A DNA stretch of 64,000 bases from JAFDZV01 sp035549015 (GTDB lineage: Bacteria > Bacteroidota > Ignavibacteria > OLB7), in the NCBI GenBank assembly GCA_035549015.1, contig DASZRW010000053.1:1-64000 (forward strand), given 5' to 3'. The notes under the pieces were generated by a model that worked only from the letters and a program-made list of their open reading frames with translations, did no database searches and was not told the DNA's origin. The translations under genes were made by a program, and so were the position numbers. Positions 35,116-43,862 of this stretch are shown in pieces. Every line of letters starts with the position of its first letter. The first letter of the stretch is position 1.

Positions 35116-36267
35116 GTGCGCATTCTGATTCTCAACGCGGACTACACGGCCTTCCTGCGATGGCTCTATGCATCGCAGCCGGGGCTGGCCGCGGCGCGTT
35201 ACGACGAACAGATGGCGGCGCGCAACGCAAGTCTCTTCGGCGTTGCGGACTTCTACTCCTGGAACCTGCGTGCGCTGGGGCACGAGGCGTGGGAGATCCA
35301 TGCCAACAACGAGCCGATGCAGCGTGCATGGGCCCGCGAGAACGGGCTTGCCCTGCCGGAGAACTCCGGCCGCAGATTGCGGATGCGGCTGCGCGGCGGG
35401 CTTGTTCCCTGGCTCGCGCGCGTGGAGGATCGCCGATGGATGTATCGCGTGCTCGCCGAACAGATCCGCCGGCTGAAGCCGGACGTTCTGCTGAACCAGG
35501 CGCTGGATGGGATCGACTCGCGATTCATCCGCGAGATGCGGCCGCATGTGCGGCTGCTTGCGGGGCAGGTTGCCGCGCCGCTGGGTGACGACGGCGTGAT
35601 CCGCGATTACGATCTCATCCTCTCCTCGCTTCCCGGCTTCCTGGAACGCGCGCGCGCGCTGGGGGCGCGGGGCGAACTGCATCGCTTCGCCTTCGATGCC
35701 CGCGTGGCGGATCTGCTTCCCGCGGTGGAACGCGATCTGGAGGCCACCTTCGTTGGGAGCATATCGCGGCATCACGAGTCGCGCGTGGAGTTGCTGGAGC
35801 GCGTTGCCCGCACGTGCAGCCTGGCGCTCTGGGGGAAGGGAATCGAAACGCTGCCGGAGGATTCGCCGCTGCGGCGCATTCACAACGGCGAGGCCTGGGG
35901 GCGTGGGATGTACGAGATTCTGAACCGCTCGCGCATGACGCTGAACCATCATATCGGGATTGCCGGGGCGCATGCCAACAACATGCGCCTCTTCGAGGCA
36001 ACCGGTTCCGGTGCGATGCTGATCACGGACTGGAAGAGCAATCTGCACGAGATGTTCGAGGCAGGCCGCGAGGTGATTGCCTACCGGGATCACGAGGAAT
36101 GCGCGCGGATGATCGAGTACTACGCGGCGCATCCGTCCGAGCGTGAGGCGATTGCCCGCGCGGGCCGCGAGCGCACGCTGCGCGATCACAACTACCGGGT
36201 TCGCATGGAGGAGCTGGCCGGCGTCCTGGAGCGATACCTGGCGAATGCCGGAGGAGGTGTGCCATGA
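35116..36267 (+). CDS. CgeB-like glycosyltransferase
   Basis: About 383 residues from a GTG at 35116 (VRILILNADYTAFLRWLY); longer in-frame starts add unrelated residues. The N-terminal half follows the spore-protein CgeB pattern (FYSWNLRALGHEAWEIHANNE ... LKPDVLLNQALDGID). The C-terminal half is a GT4-like nucleotide-sugar domain with FVGSISRHHESRVELLERV, MYEILNRSRMTLNHHIG and NNMRLFEATGSGAMLITDW. It probably adds a sugar to the lipid-linked glycan in the cytoplasm. Its stop overlaps the next start (ATGA). Confidence 0.82.
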   Translation: MRILILNADYTAFLRWLYASQPGLAAARYDEQMAARNASLFGVADFYSWNLRALGHEAWEIHANNEPMQRAWARENGLALPENSGRRLRMRLRGGLVPWLARVEDRRWMYRVLAEQIRRLKPDVLLNQALDGIDSRFIREMRPHVRLLAGQVAAPLGDDGVIRDYDLILSSLPGFLERARALGARGELHRFAFDARVADLLPAVERDLEATFVGSISRHHESRVELLERVARTCSLALWGKGIETLPEDSPLRRIHNGEAWGRGMYEILNRSRMTLNHHIGIAGAHANNMRLFEATGSGAMLITDWKSNLHEMFEAGREVIAYRDHEECARMIEYYAAHPSEREAIARAGRERTLRDHNYRVRMEELAGVLERYLANAGGGVP

Positions 36268-37043
36268 GACTGCGCGATCTTGCCCGGCGGCTGCGCCGCC
36301 GTCTTGCGGGGAGCGGCGGAGATGCCGGCGCACGCGGAAGCTCCTCGGAGTACGAGGTGATCACGCGCGAGGAGGCGATGGCCGTCAGTTCGGAGGGCTG
36401 GCACGCCCCCTCGGTTGCCGCGCGGCAGGATGCTGCGTTCCGGCGCCTGCTGGATGCGATGTACAAGGGGCAGCCGCGGATCGATCTCCGGGTTTACGCC
36501 CGCGCGGTTGCGGCAACCGGGCTGCGTGAGGGGACATTGCTGGAGGTGGGCTGCGGCAGCGGCTACTGCAGCGAGGCGCTTGCGCATCTCGAGCGGCTGC
36601 CGCTGCGATACACGGGTCTGGATTATTCCGCCGCTATGATCGAGCTGGCGCGCCGGCACTATCCCGCGCTCGACTTCGTTGTGGGGGACGCATGCGCTCT
36701 GCCGTTCGGCGATGGCGCGTTCGATGTGGTGATCAACGGCGTTGCGCTGATGCACATCCCGGACTATCCCCGCGCAATCGCGGAGGCGCGCCGCGTTGCC
36801 GGGCGCTGGTGCATCTTTCACACCGTGCCGGTGCTGCAGGTGCGGCCCACCACCTTCCTGCGCAAGCGTGCCTACGGGCTCCCGGCGGTGGAGGTGATTG
36901 TGAACGAGGGGGAATTGCTGGAACGTTTCCGTGAGGCCGGGCTCGGAGTCTCGAGAACCTTCGAGAGCCTTCCGTACGATCTTCATGCGGAGCTCGGCGA
37001 GCGGACGGTTACCAGAACATATCTCTGCGAGGTGCTGCCGTGA
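36264..37043 (+). CDS. SAM-dependent methyltransferase, class I
   Basis: 259 residues. A basic N terminus (MRLRDLARRLRRRLAGSGG) precedes a Methyltransf_11-type fold: LLEVGCGSGYCSEAL (motif I), YTGLDYSAAMIELARRHYP, VVGDACALPFGDGAFDVV and INGVALMHIPDYPRAIAEARRV. It is translationally coupled to both neighbours by 4-base overlaps, so the CgeB-like glycosyltransferase and these two methyltransferases are probably made together. Target is unknown; a sugar of the exported glycan is the simplest guess. Confidence 0.88.
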   Translation: MRLRDLARRLRRRLAGSGGDAGARGSSSEYEVITREEAMAVSSEGWHAPSVAARQDAAFRRLLDAMYKGQPRIDLRVYARAVAATGLREGTLLEVGCGSGYCSEALAHLERLPLRYTGLDYSAAMIELARRHYPALDFVVGDACALPFGDGAFDVVINGVALMHIPDYPRAIAEARRVAGRWCIFHTVPVLQVRPTTFLRKRAYGLPAVEVIVNEGELLERFREAGLGVSRTFESLPYDLHAELGERTVTRTYLCEVLP

Positions 37044-37870
37044 ACCGTTTGGTGAATCTGGGCTGCGGGAGCAGATATCATCCCTCCTGGATCAACATCG
37101 ACATCGAGCCCACCGGGCCGGGCGTGATCGCGCACGATCTTTCAACCGGCATCCCGTTGAAGAGCGGGGAATGCGATGCCGTGTATCACTCGCACGTGCT
37201 GGAACATCTGCGCCGCTCCGATGCCCGCGCCTTCCTGACGGAGTGCGCGCGCGTGCTGAAGCCGGGGGGAATCATACGCATCGCCGTTCCGGATCTGGAG
37301 CGCATCTGCCGTGCCTACCTCACCGCGTTGGAGTCCGCGCTGGCCGGTGATCCCGGCGCCGCGGCCAACTACGACTGGATGATGCTGGAACTGATCGACC
37401 AGACCACGCGGGAGCGAAGCGGCGGAGAGATGGCGGCCTTCCTTCGCAGCGATCCCCTGCCGAACCGTGCGTTCATACTCGAGCGGATCGGCGAGGAGGG
37501 ACGGCGCATGATCGACTCCGTTCGCGCGCGCGACGCCGCTCACGGGGGACATGGACAACGGCCGCCCCGGCGATCGCTCCGCTCCATTGCACGCGGGGTC
37601 CGCGCGCGCCTCACCGGCCTCGTTACCGGCCGGTCCGCCTCGCGGGCGCTCGCCATCGGGCGCTTCCGTCTTGGAGGCGAGGTGCATCAATGGATGTACG
37701 ACCGCTACTCCCTCGCCCGCCTCCTCGCCGAATGCGGTTTCGTCGACGCCTCCGTGCGAAGCGCAACCGACAGCCTGATTCCCGGCTGGACCGGCTACAA
37801 CCTGGACACGCTGGAGGATGGATCGCCGGTGAAACCGGACTCGCTCTACATGGAAGCGGTGAAGGAGTGA
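37040..37870 (+). CDS. SAM-dependent methyltransferase-like protein
   Basis: 276 residues from a GTG at 37040 that overlaps the previous stop by 4 bases. The fold starts with LVNLGCGSRYHPSWINIDIE, then HDLSTGIPLKSGECDAVYHSHVLEHL and CARVLKPGGIIRIAVPDLERI, a pattern common in O-antigen-cluster methyltransferases. A basic middle stretch (PPRRSLRSIARGVRARL) precedes a conserved end with HQWMYDRYSLARLLAECGF. Some relatives are annotated only as hypothetical. Substrate unknown. Confidence 0.82.
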   Translation: MNRLVNLGCGSRYHPSWINIDIEPTGPGVIAHDLSTGIPLKSGECDAVYHSHVLEHLRRSDARAFLTECARVLKPGGIIRIAVPDLERICRAYLTALESALAGDPGAAANYDWMMLELIDQTTRERSGGEMAAFLRSDPLPNRAFILERIGEEGRRMIDSVRARDAAHGGHGQRPPRRSLRSIARGVRARLTGLVTGRSASRALAIGRFRLGGEVHQWMYDRYSLARLLAECGFVDASVRSATDSLIPGWTGYNLDTLEDGSPVKPDSLYMEAVKE

Positions 37871-37908
37871 TGAGTGATGGGTGAAGGAGTGAGGGGTGAT
37901 GAGTGATG
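37859..37908. repeat. GTGAAGGAGTGA-type repeat spanning a gene junction
   Basis: Two imperfect copies, GTGAAGGAGTGATGAGTGATG (37859-37879) and a longer form with GAGGGGT inserted (37881-37908). The first supplies the stop codon of the methyltransferase, the second supplies the start codon of the next gene. Confidence 0.8.
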
Positions 37909-39623
37909 CTTCATACAACCAGACGAACGAACAGATCATGTCGCAACCCGTCTCCGCCGATCAACGCAACGGCACAACCTGGCTCTGGGTGGCAATCGCC
38001 CTGTTCGCGGCAATGGTGGTCTATGTCAACCCGTTCCGCGACGTCGCCGTGGATGATGACTGGACCTACACCGCCACCGTACGGCATCTGGTGGAGACCG
38101 GCCGGTATCAACTGGACCAGTTCTCCGTGCCGAACATGCCGTTCCAGATCTACACCGCGGCGCTCTTCTCGCAGGCGATCGGCTTCTCCCTCTCCACCGT
38201 CCGGCTGGTGACCATCGTGATGGCCTTCATCGGACTGGTCGGCTTCTACAAGCTTGCGCGCGAGAACGACCTGGACCAGCGAACGGCATCGCTCCTTGCA
38301 TTGATATGGGCCGGGAGCCCGCTCCTTGCGCACCTCAGCTTCACGTTCATGACGGAGGTGACGTTCATGGCGTGCATGGTTGTGGCTCTCTGGCTCTACT
38401 CGCGCGCCACGCGTCTGCTCAGCCTTCCCACCATGCTCCTCGCGTCGGTCGCCGCCTCGGCCGCGATCCTCACGCGGCAGTTCGGTGCGGTGATCGTGGG
38501 GGCGCTCTTCCTGGTCTGGATCACCGATCCCAGTCTCCGCCGCCGCTTCGCTCTCTTCATTGCCGGTGCGGTGCTGCCGGCGATCGCCGTCTGCTATCAG
38601 GTATGGGCCGGCATGAACCATCCCACATGGGCCCAGGGATTCGTGAAGACCGGCGTCACCACCTACGTCTCCGATGTGGGGGGATTTCTCTTCGGCCTCC
38701 TCTGGCGCCCGGTTGTGCTGATGCTCTACATCGCGCTCTTCTCCCTGCCGATGCTGGTGCCGATGATCTCCGAATGGATTGCGAGCCTCCGCGGCCGCGC
38801 CGCCGCGCCGATGGGGGATGACGCCCCGCGCCGGCGCTCGCCGTGGATTGCCGCCGGTGCGGCCGCTGCCATCGTGCTGATTCTCCTCGGCGGCTCGCTT
38901 CTCTTCCATCTTCCCATCCGCATGCCGGTTGTGCCGTGGAACTTCAACATCCTCGCGCGGTCCGGCCGTGTGGTGACGCTGGGCATCACCGTTGTTCTCA
39001 CGATCGGTGCGGCGTTGCTGGTGCGTACGCTCCTTGCGGACCGGGCCGCACGCGGCTCGTGGCGCGCATCGGGAAATGCATGGCCCTTCCTCGCGATCAC
39101 CAGCGCGTGCTTCCTCGTCTTCAATCTCACCTACTACAAGTTCGGCGATGACTACGCCCTTCCGTACCTCCCCTTCCTGCTGATCACGGCCGGGCACTAT
39201 CTGCGTCCATTCATGGCGCGGCATGCACGCGCGATCGGCATCTTCGGCGCGGCGATGGTGGTGGTGTGCGCGCTCTGGATTCGCGGATGGATCGAGGCGG
39301 AGACCGCAGCCTGGAAGGCCGCCGATACCGTGCTTGCGAAGGGGGTGAACCCGAGGCGCATCAACGGACTCTGGAACTGGGATTGCTATCACGGTGCGTT
39401 CAACGAGTTCCAGGAGGATATCGGGCACCGGCCGATATCGACGCTGGACTCGATGTATATCTGGTATCGCGATCGCAGGAGCCGCTGTAACTACGTGATC
39501 TCCTCCACGCCGAAGATCGAGGGAGGCCCGTGGGTCGAGGAGGGGCGCATGCCGTATCGTACGTTCCTCCTCAGCGAACACTACATCTACATCATGCGCC
39601 GCGAGCAACTGCTTGTGCCGTGA
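37899..39623 (+). CDS. Multi-pass membrane glycosyltransferase-like protein (GT-C / GT39-like)
   Basis: 574 residues from the ATG at 37899; MSQPVSADQ at 37938 is another possible start. About a dozen hydrophobic segments. The first periplasmic loop carries NPFRDVAVDDDWTYT, acidic residues in the position expected for the catalytic or metal site of GT-C enzymes that use polyprenyl-phosphate sugars. A soluble C-terminal domain of about 130 residues ends the protein (NGLWNWDCYHGAFNEFQ...). A paralog is encoded at 40604. Role inferred: adding a sugar on the outer face of the inner membrane. Confidence 0.8.
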   Translation: MSDASYNQTNEQIMSQPVSADQRNGTTWLWVAIALFAAMVVYVNPFRDVAVDDDWTYTATVRHLVETGRYQLDQFSVPNMPFQIYTAALFSQAIGFSLSTVRLVTIVMAFIGLVGFYKLARENDLDQRTASLLALIWAGSPLLAHLSFTFMTEVTFMACMVVALWLYSRATRLLSLPTMLLASVAASAAILTRQFGAVIVGALFLVWITDPSLRRRFALFIAGAVLPAIAVCYQVWAGMNHPTWAQGFVKTGVTTYVSDVGGFLFGLLWRPVVLMLYIALFSLPMLVPMISEWIASLRGRAAAPMGDDAPRRRSPWIAAGAAAAIVLILLGGSLLFHLPIRMPVVPWNFNILARSGRVVTLGITVVLTIGAALLVRTLLADRAARGSWRASGNAWPFLAITSACFLVFNLTYYKFGDDYALPYLPFLLITAGHYLRPFMARHARAIGIFGAAMVVVCALWIRGWIEAETAAWKAADTVLAKGVNPRRINGLWNWDCYHGAFNEFQEDIGHRPISTLDSMYIWYRDRRSRCNYVISSTPKIEGGPWVEEGRMPYRTFLLSEHYIYIMRREQLLVP

Positions 39624-39749
39624 TCGGTCGCCGGTTTTGTGCGTCGGCTGCGTACATCGCTTGCTGGAGCTACTGTGTGTCCCATGCGCTGCGCCGGCAT
39701 TGTTGCAGGGCGATTGCGGCCTCCCTTTTGTGTGAGATTTCTTCTTTCG

Positions 39750-39902
39750 CTACGTACTGAGGGAACTGATTTCTGATAGCACATCGATCCGTTATCGCGG
39801 AGTGTGACTCCGCGATCGTCATCGGAGGAATGGGGCCTGAGTACAACTCAGGCCCAACGTGCTCTTCAGAGCACATTAGGATACTTCTTCGCGAGTACTT
39901 AG
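39750..39902. repeat. Intergenic hairpin-repeat element, copy B (one unit)
   Basis: Homologous over its whole length to 47-358, but with one 80-bp unit instead of three. It contains ATCGCGGAGT-GTG-ACTCCGCGAT, then GGGCCTGAGT-ACA-ACTCAGGCCC (a perfect 10-bp stem) and GTGCTC-TTCA-GAGCAC, and ends GAGTACTTAGG. It fills most of the 318-base gap between the membrane protein and the next small gene. Confidence 0.9.
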
Positions 39903-39941
39903 GTTGGTCCACCCCCAATCAACATGATGGAGGAATTTTTT

Positions 39942-40340
39942 ATGCGAGTATTTTTTGCATCACTTGCGCTGATATTGGTAATTACCACAGCCATGCATGC
40001 AGCACAGGAATTACGGTACGCGGAGGGTGATTGCGGCAACGGGCGCCGGTGGTGGTCCGTAACCACGTACGAATATGGCCAACCCTGTTCCGTTGTCGGT
40101 GTCAACTGCGACGGTGCCGAATACCATCGCGACATCTTCCCGTGCGAGATCGTTGTAGAGGATCCCACAGAAGGGATTCATACCGAGGAAGGTGTGGACT
40201 CCATGGGGAACGTGATCTGGTATGCCAGAGTTCTCTACGACGCCGATCGCAACGTGCAATGGATCGGCGGACGCAACGCCAGGGGCCAGTTCTACACATG
40301 GGGGAGGCCCGATGCGCCGGGAACCGGAGGGTTGAACTGA
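39942..40340 (+). CDS. Small secreted protein, function unknown
   Basis: 132 residues from the ATG at 39942, chosen because GGAGGA lies about 8 bases upstream and the product opens with a signal peptide (MRVFFASLALILVITTAMHA, cleavage near residue 20). The mature part has four cysteines (GDC, PC, NC, PC) and several Trp, Tyr and Gly residues (WSVTTYEYGQPC, WIGGRNARGQFYTWG). It is more AT-rich than its neighbours, a possible sign of separate origin. No family recognised. It sits inside the polysaccharide locus directly after hairpin repeat B. Confidence 0.75.
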   Translation: MRVFFASLALILVITTAMHAAQELRYAEGDCGNGRRWWSVTTYEYGQPCSVVGVNCDGAEYHRDIFPCEIVVEDPTEGIHTEEGVDSMGNVIWYARVLYDADRNVQWIGGRNARGQFYTWGRPDAPGTGGLN

Positions 40341-40603
40341 GAGATCGGCAACATGGCAGCACTGCAATGGACACCCAGGTTCAGGTGCCCATTTTCATTT
40401 CGAGGACCGGGCGGGAGCGCTGCCCGCGTATTTCCGGTAGGTCCGCTCGCTGCGTCGTTGTATGTTCGCGATCTGTAGAAGGTCCAGCACAGGGCATGTG
40501 GATTCGGGCATCGCGTACGATGCGATCACGGCGGCACCCCGGCGGTGACAGGGGCATCACATTGTCTGTGCCTATCTCGTTCAACTCTTAGCGTCCAAAC
40601 TGC

Positions 40604-42259
40604 ATGTCGACCGGCAATTCGAAGCGAGCGACGGCGTTCTGGCTTTCGGTCGCCCTGGCGGCGTTCACCCTCACGGCGATCTTCGTCAATCCACTCCGCG
40701 ACAATACACTCGATGACGACTGGGCAAATGCGCTCACGGTGAGGCATCTGCTGGATACCGGCACCTATGCCTTGAACGACTGGGCGGTGACCGATATGCC
40801 GTTCCATGCATATCTGGGAGCCGGGGCATCGCTCGTGTTCGGATATTCGCCGGCCGTGCTTCGGCTGGTCACGCTCTTCATGGCGCTGGTGGGGCTGGTG
40901 GCGTTCTACAAACTGGCGCGCGAGCACGACATGGACGGCCGCCAGGCCGGGCTGCTCTCCTGCATCTGGCTTGCCTCGCCGCTGCTTCTTCGAAGCAGCT
41001 ACACCTTCATGACCAATGTGACGTTCGTCTCGCTGCTGGTGCTTGCAACATGGCTCTATGCGCGAGGCATGCGAACGCGAAGCCTGCCGGTGATGATCGC
41101 GGCATCGCTGGCGGCGGCGGCATGCATACTCACGCGGCCGTTCGGGATCGCACTGGCCGCCGGCCTCGTCATCGTCTGGTTCACCGATCGTGAACTGCGC
41201 CGTTCGCTCGGGTTGCTGGCTGCGGGCATCCTGCTTCCGCTTGCCGCTTCCGTTCAACAGATTATCGCCGCCGCCGGTGGAAACAGTTGGGGTCTGCAGT
41301 ACGCGCGTGCCGCGGAGACCGCCTATCTGGGGGCTACCGGCCACCTTGCCGCGAACGTGCTCTGGCGGCCGTCGGTGGTGATACTCTATCTCGCGCTCTT
41401 CATGCTGCCGCTTGCGATCCCGGCGGTGCGGGAGTTCCTGTTCAGCCTCCGTGCCGGCAGCCAGGTCTCCGCGAGGGAACGCTCCATCGGCCTGCCGATC
41501 GTTCTGGCCGTGCTTCTCACCGCCGTGATCCTTCTGGGGCATATCGTGCTGGATACGCCCCGGATGATGCCATACGCCGGCTGGAGCTTCGAGATCATCA
41601 AGCGCTTCAAGCCGATCGGCCGCGGGCTCTTCTCCGCGGGAGCCTGCATCGGGGCCGTGCTGATGCTCCGAGGGATCATCATCACGCGCCTCGGCCGCGG
41701 CACCTGGCATGCCGCCCCGTTTGCCGGGCGCCTGCTCTTCGCAACGGCGGCGGTGATGCTCCTGGCGAACATCTGCTTCTTCCGGTTCGGCGACGAATAC
41801 ATCCTTACCTACATTCCGTTCGCGCTGATTACCGTTGGCTACTTCCTCCGTTCGTGGATAAGCCGGCTCACGGCCGTCACAGCCGTCAGCTCCCTTGCCG
41901 TGCTGTTGTGCGCTGCCCTCTGGACCCGCGGCATCATCGCCGGGGAGGAGGCCGGCTGGCTTCTGGGAGAACAGGTGCGCAGGCAGGGCGTGCCGGTGGA
42001 GGCGGTTCACGGCACCCTCAACTGGAACTGCTACAACGGCCTGTTCAATCGCTACCTAGCGGAGACGAATCGCGCTCCCGCGACGGACCTGAACGGTTTC
42101 TTCACCTGGTATCACGAGCACCAGCTCCATAGTCAGTATGTTGTGACCGCTTCGCCGAACGCGCGGAGCGATACGTCGTGGCAGCGCGCATCGTTCGCGC
42201 TGTATCGCGACTTCCTTCTGCAGACACAGCCGGTGTATCTGATCAGGCGCGTGCATTAG
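40604..42259 (+). CDS. Multi-pass membrane glycosyltransferase-like protein, paralog of the 37899 gene
   Basis: 551 residues, with the same plan as the protein at 37899: N-terminal hydrophobic helix, NPLRDNTLDDDWANAL acidic loop, ALVGLVAFYKLAREHDMDGRQAGLLS, about a dozen membrane segments and a soluble C-terminal part with LNWNCYNGLFNRYL. The two share motifs throughout but are clearly diverged. GT-C activity with a polyprenyl-linked sugar donor is inferred. The preceding 263 bases (40341-40603) hold no gene I can support. Confidence 0.8.
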   Translation: MSTGNSKRATAFWLSVALAAFTLTAIFVNPLRDNTLDDDWANALTVRHLLDTGTYALNDWAVTDMPFHAYLGAGASLVFGYSPAVLRLVTLFMALVGLVAFYKLAREHDMDGRQAGLLSCIWLASPLLLRSSYTFMTNVTFVSLLVLATWLYARGMRTRSLPVMIAASLAAAACILTRPFGIALAAGLVIVWFTDRELRRSLGLLAAGILLPLAASVQQIIAAAGGNSWGLQYARAAETAYLGATGHLAANVLWRPSVVILYLALFMLPLAIPAVREFLFSLRAGSQVSARERSIGLPIVLAVLLTAVILLGHIVLDTPRMMPYAGWSFEIIKRFKPIGRGLFSAGACIGAVLMLRGIIITRLGRGTWHAAPFAGRLLFATAAVMLLANICFFRFGDEYILTYIPFALITVGYFLRSWISRLTAVTAVSSLAVLLCAALWTRGIIAGEEAGWLLGEQVRRQGVPVEAVHGTLNWNCYNGLFNRYLAETNRAPATDLNGFFTWYHEHQLHSQYVVTASPNARSDTSWQRASFALYRDFLLQTQPVYLIRRVH

Positions 42260-42572
42260 AGGGATCTGGTCGGTTGTCGGTGGTGAGTGATCGGGTAATC
42301 ATGAGTGATCAGGTTATCGGAGGCCGCCGTATCAATGGCTGATTGCCGTCCTGACGTTGACACTGAACGAAGTGAGGTGGAAGCGGGAAGGCGGTCGAAG
42401 GGAGCCGGGAGGCACATCCTGTCCCCCCGGTTCGCAGCATCGAGATCCTTCGCCTGCGGCTCGTGATAACAACCCGGACCTTTCCGGGATACCTTCCAGT
42501 CGGTGCCGAGGGGAGCAATTCCTACTGACCACGAACTACCGACGACTGACTATCAACTACTGACCTTCTTCC
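42260..42572. other. Gene-free stretch before the epimerase gene
   Basis: About 310 bases. It begins with GAGTGATC-type simple sequence like that at 37859 and holds no open frame or RNA I can support. No promoter consensus is visible. Confidence 0.4.
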
Positions 42573-43562
42573 ATGTCCTCTGCTGATCGCTTCCACGGCT
42601 CGCGCGTGCTCATCACCGGTGGGCTCGGCTTCATCGGATCCAATCTCGCCGCCACGCTTGCCGGCTCCGGCGCGGAGGTGCTGCTGGTGGACAGCCTGAT
42701 CCCGGAGTACGGCGGGAACCTGTTCAACGTGGCGGAGATACGCGACCGCGTGAGCATCAACATCTCCGATGTGCGCGACGAACACAGCATGCGATTCCTG
42801 GTGCAGGGGTGCGACTATCTATTCAATCTCGCCGGGCAGACCAGCCACATGGACTCCATGGCCGATCCCTTCACCGATCTGGAGATCAACTGCCGCGCAC
42901 AGCTCTCCATCCTCGAAACCTGTCGCAGGTACAATCCCGGGGTCCGCATCGTCTTCGCCAGCACCCGGCAGCTCTACGGCCGGCCGGACTATCTCCCCGT
43001 GGATGAATCGCACCTGCTCCGGCCGGTGGATGTGAACGGGATCAACAAGATGGCCGGGGAGTGGTATCACATCCTCTACAACAATGTCTACGGCATTCGC
43101 GCCTCGGCGCTGAGGCTCACCAACACCTACGGGCCGCGCATGCGCGTGAAGGATGCCCGGCAGACATTCCTCGGCATCTGGATCAGGCTGGCCGTGGAGG
43201 GGAAGCCGTTCGAGGTTTGGGATGGCGATCAACTGCGCGACTTCACCTATGTGGACGATGCCGTCGAGGCATTGCTCCTGGCGGCCGCATCGGAGGAGGC
43301 CTACGGCCGCGTCTACAATCTCGGCGGCGAGCGCCCGGTGAGCCTGAAGGAACTCGCGGAACTGGTGGTGGTTGCGAACGACGGCGGCGAGTACTCCGTT
43401 CGGAGCTTCCCCTCCGAACGCAAGCCGATCGATATCGGCGACTACTATGCGGACGACGCGCGCATCCGCGCGGAGCTCGGATGGGAGCCGCGCGTGCCGC
43501 TCGCCGTTGGCCTTGCGCGGACCGCTGCATTCTATCGGGAGCATCTGGCGCACTATCTGTAG
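42573..43562 (+). CDS. NAD-dependent epimerase/dehydratase, extended SDR with altered catalytic site
   Basis: 329 residues. The Rossmann motif is ITGGLGFIGSNLAATL, and the middle has LFNLAGQTSHMDSM and FASTRQLYGRPDYLP. Where most extended SDRs have YxxxK, this one reads DVNGINKMAGEWYH: the Lys aligns but the Tyr position is Asn. The segment LRLTNTYGPRMRVKD continues the family pattern. The protein may be an epimerase or reductase that uses another general acid, or a variant dehydratase. It ends the first part of the polysaccharide locus; a terminator-like hairpin follows. Confidence 0.82.
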   Translation: MSSADRFHGSRVLITGGLGFIGSNLAATLAGSGAEVLLVDSLIPEYGGNLFNVAEIRDRVSINISDVRDEHSMRFLVQGCDYLFNLAGQTSHMDSMADPFTDLEINCRAQLSILETCRRYNPGVRIVFASTRQLYGRPDYLPVDESHLLRPVDVNGINKMAGEWYHILYNNVYGIRASALRLTNTYGPRMRVKDARQTFLGIWIRLAVEGKPFEVWDGDQLRDFTYVDDAVEALLLAAASEEAYGRVYNLGGERPVSLKELAELVVVANDGGEYSVRSFPSERKPIDIGDYYADDARIRAELGWEPRVPLAVGLARTAAFYREHLAHYL

Positions 43563-43627
43563 GGGAGGCGCCCGGCATCATCATCCCGGCACCATCATCA
43601 TCGGGTAACAGGATAGTCGGACAACAG

Positions 43628-43661
43628 GGCCGCGCAGCATCATCGGAGCTTCGCGGCCTTT
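43628..43661 (+). terminator. Terminator after the first polysaccharide segment
   Basis: Stem GGCCGCG / CGCGGCC with a 17-nt loop, followed by TTTCGTTT, 65 bases after the epimerase stop. The rest of the 300-base gap to ppsA shows no gene. Confidence 0.65.
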
Positions 43662-43862
43662 CGTTTGGGTGCGCCGTATCGCACGGACTCCACCTTCCGC
43701 CGGCCTGCGCCCGTATGCCGCCGAACCGAACTTCCCACCGAATCTGATCCAGATCATAGAAGCGCTTCCAGCGACGCCGTAATGTTGAGGCGTTCGATGG
43801 CCCGCAACGGTTCGTGGTGCCGGCGGTCCATCGCCTTCGATCAATTGCAATGGAGTTCTGCC

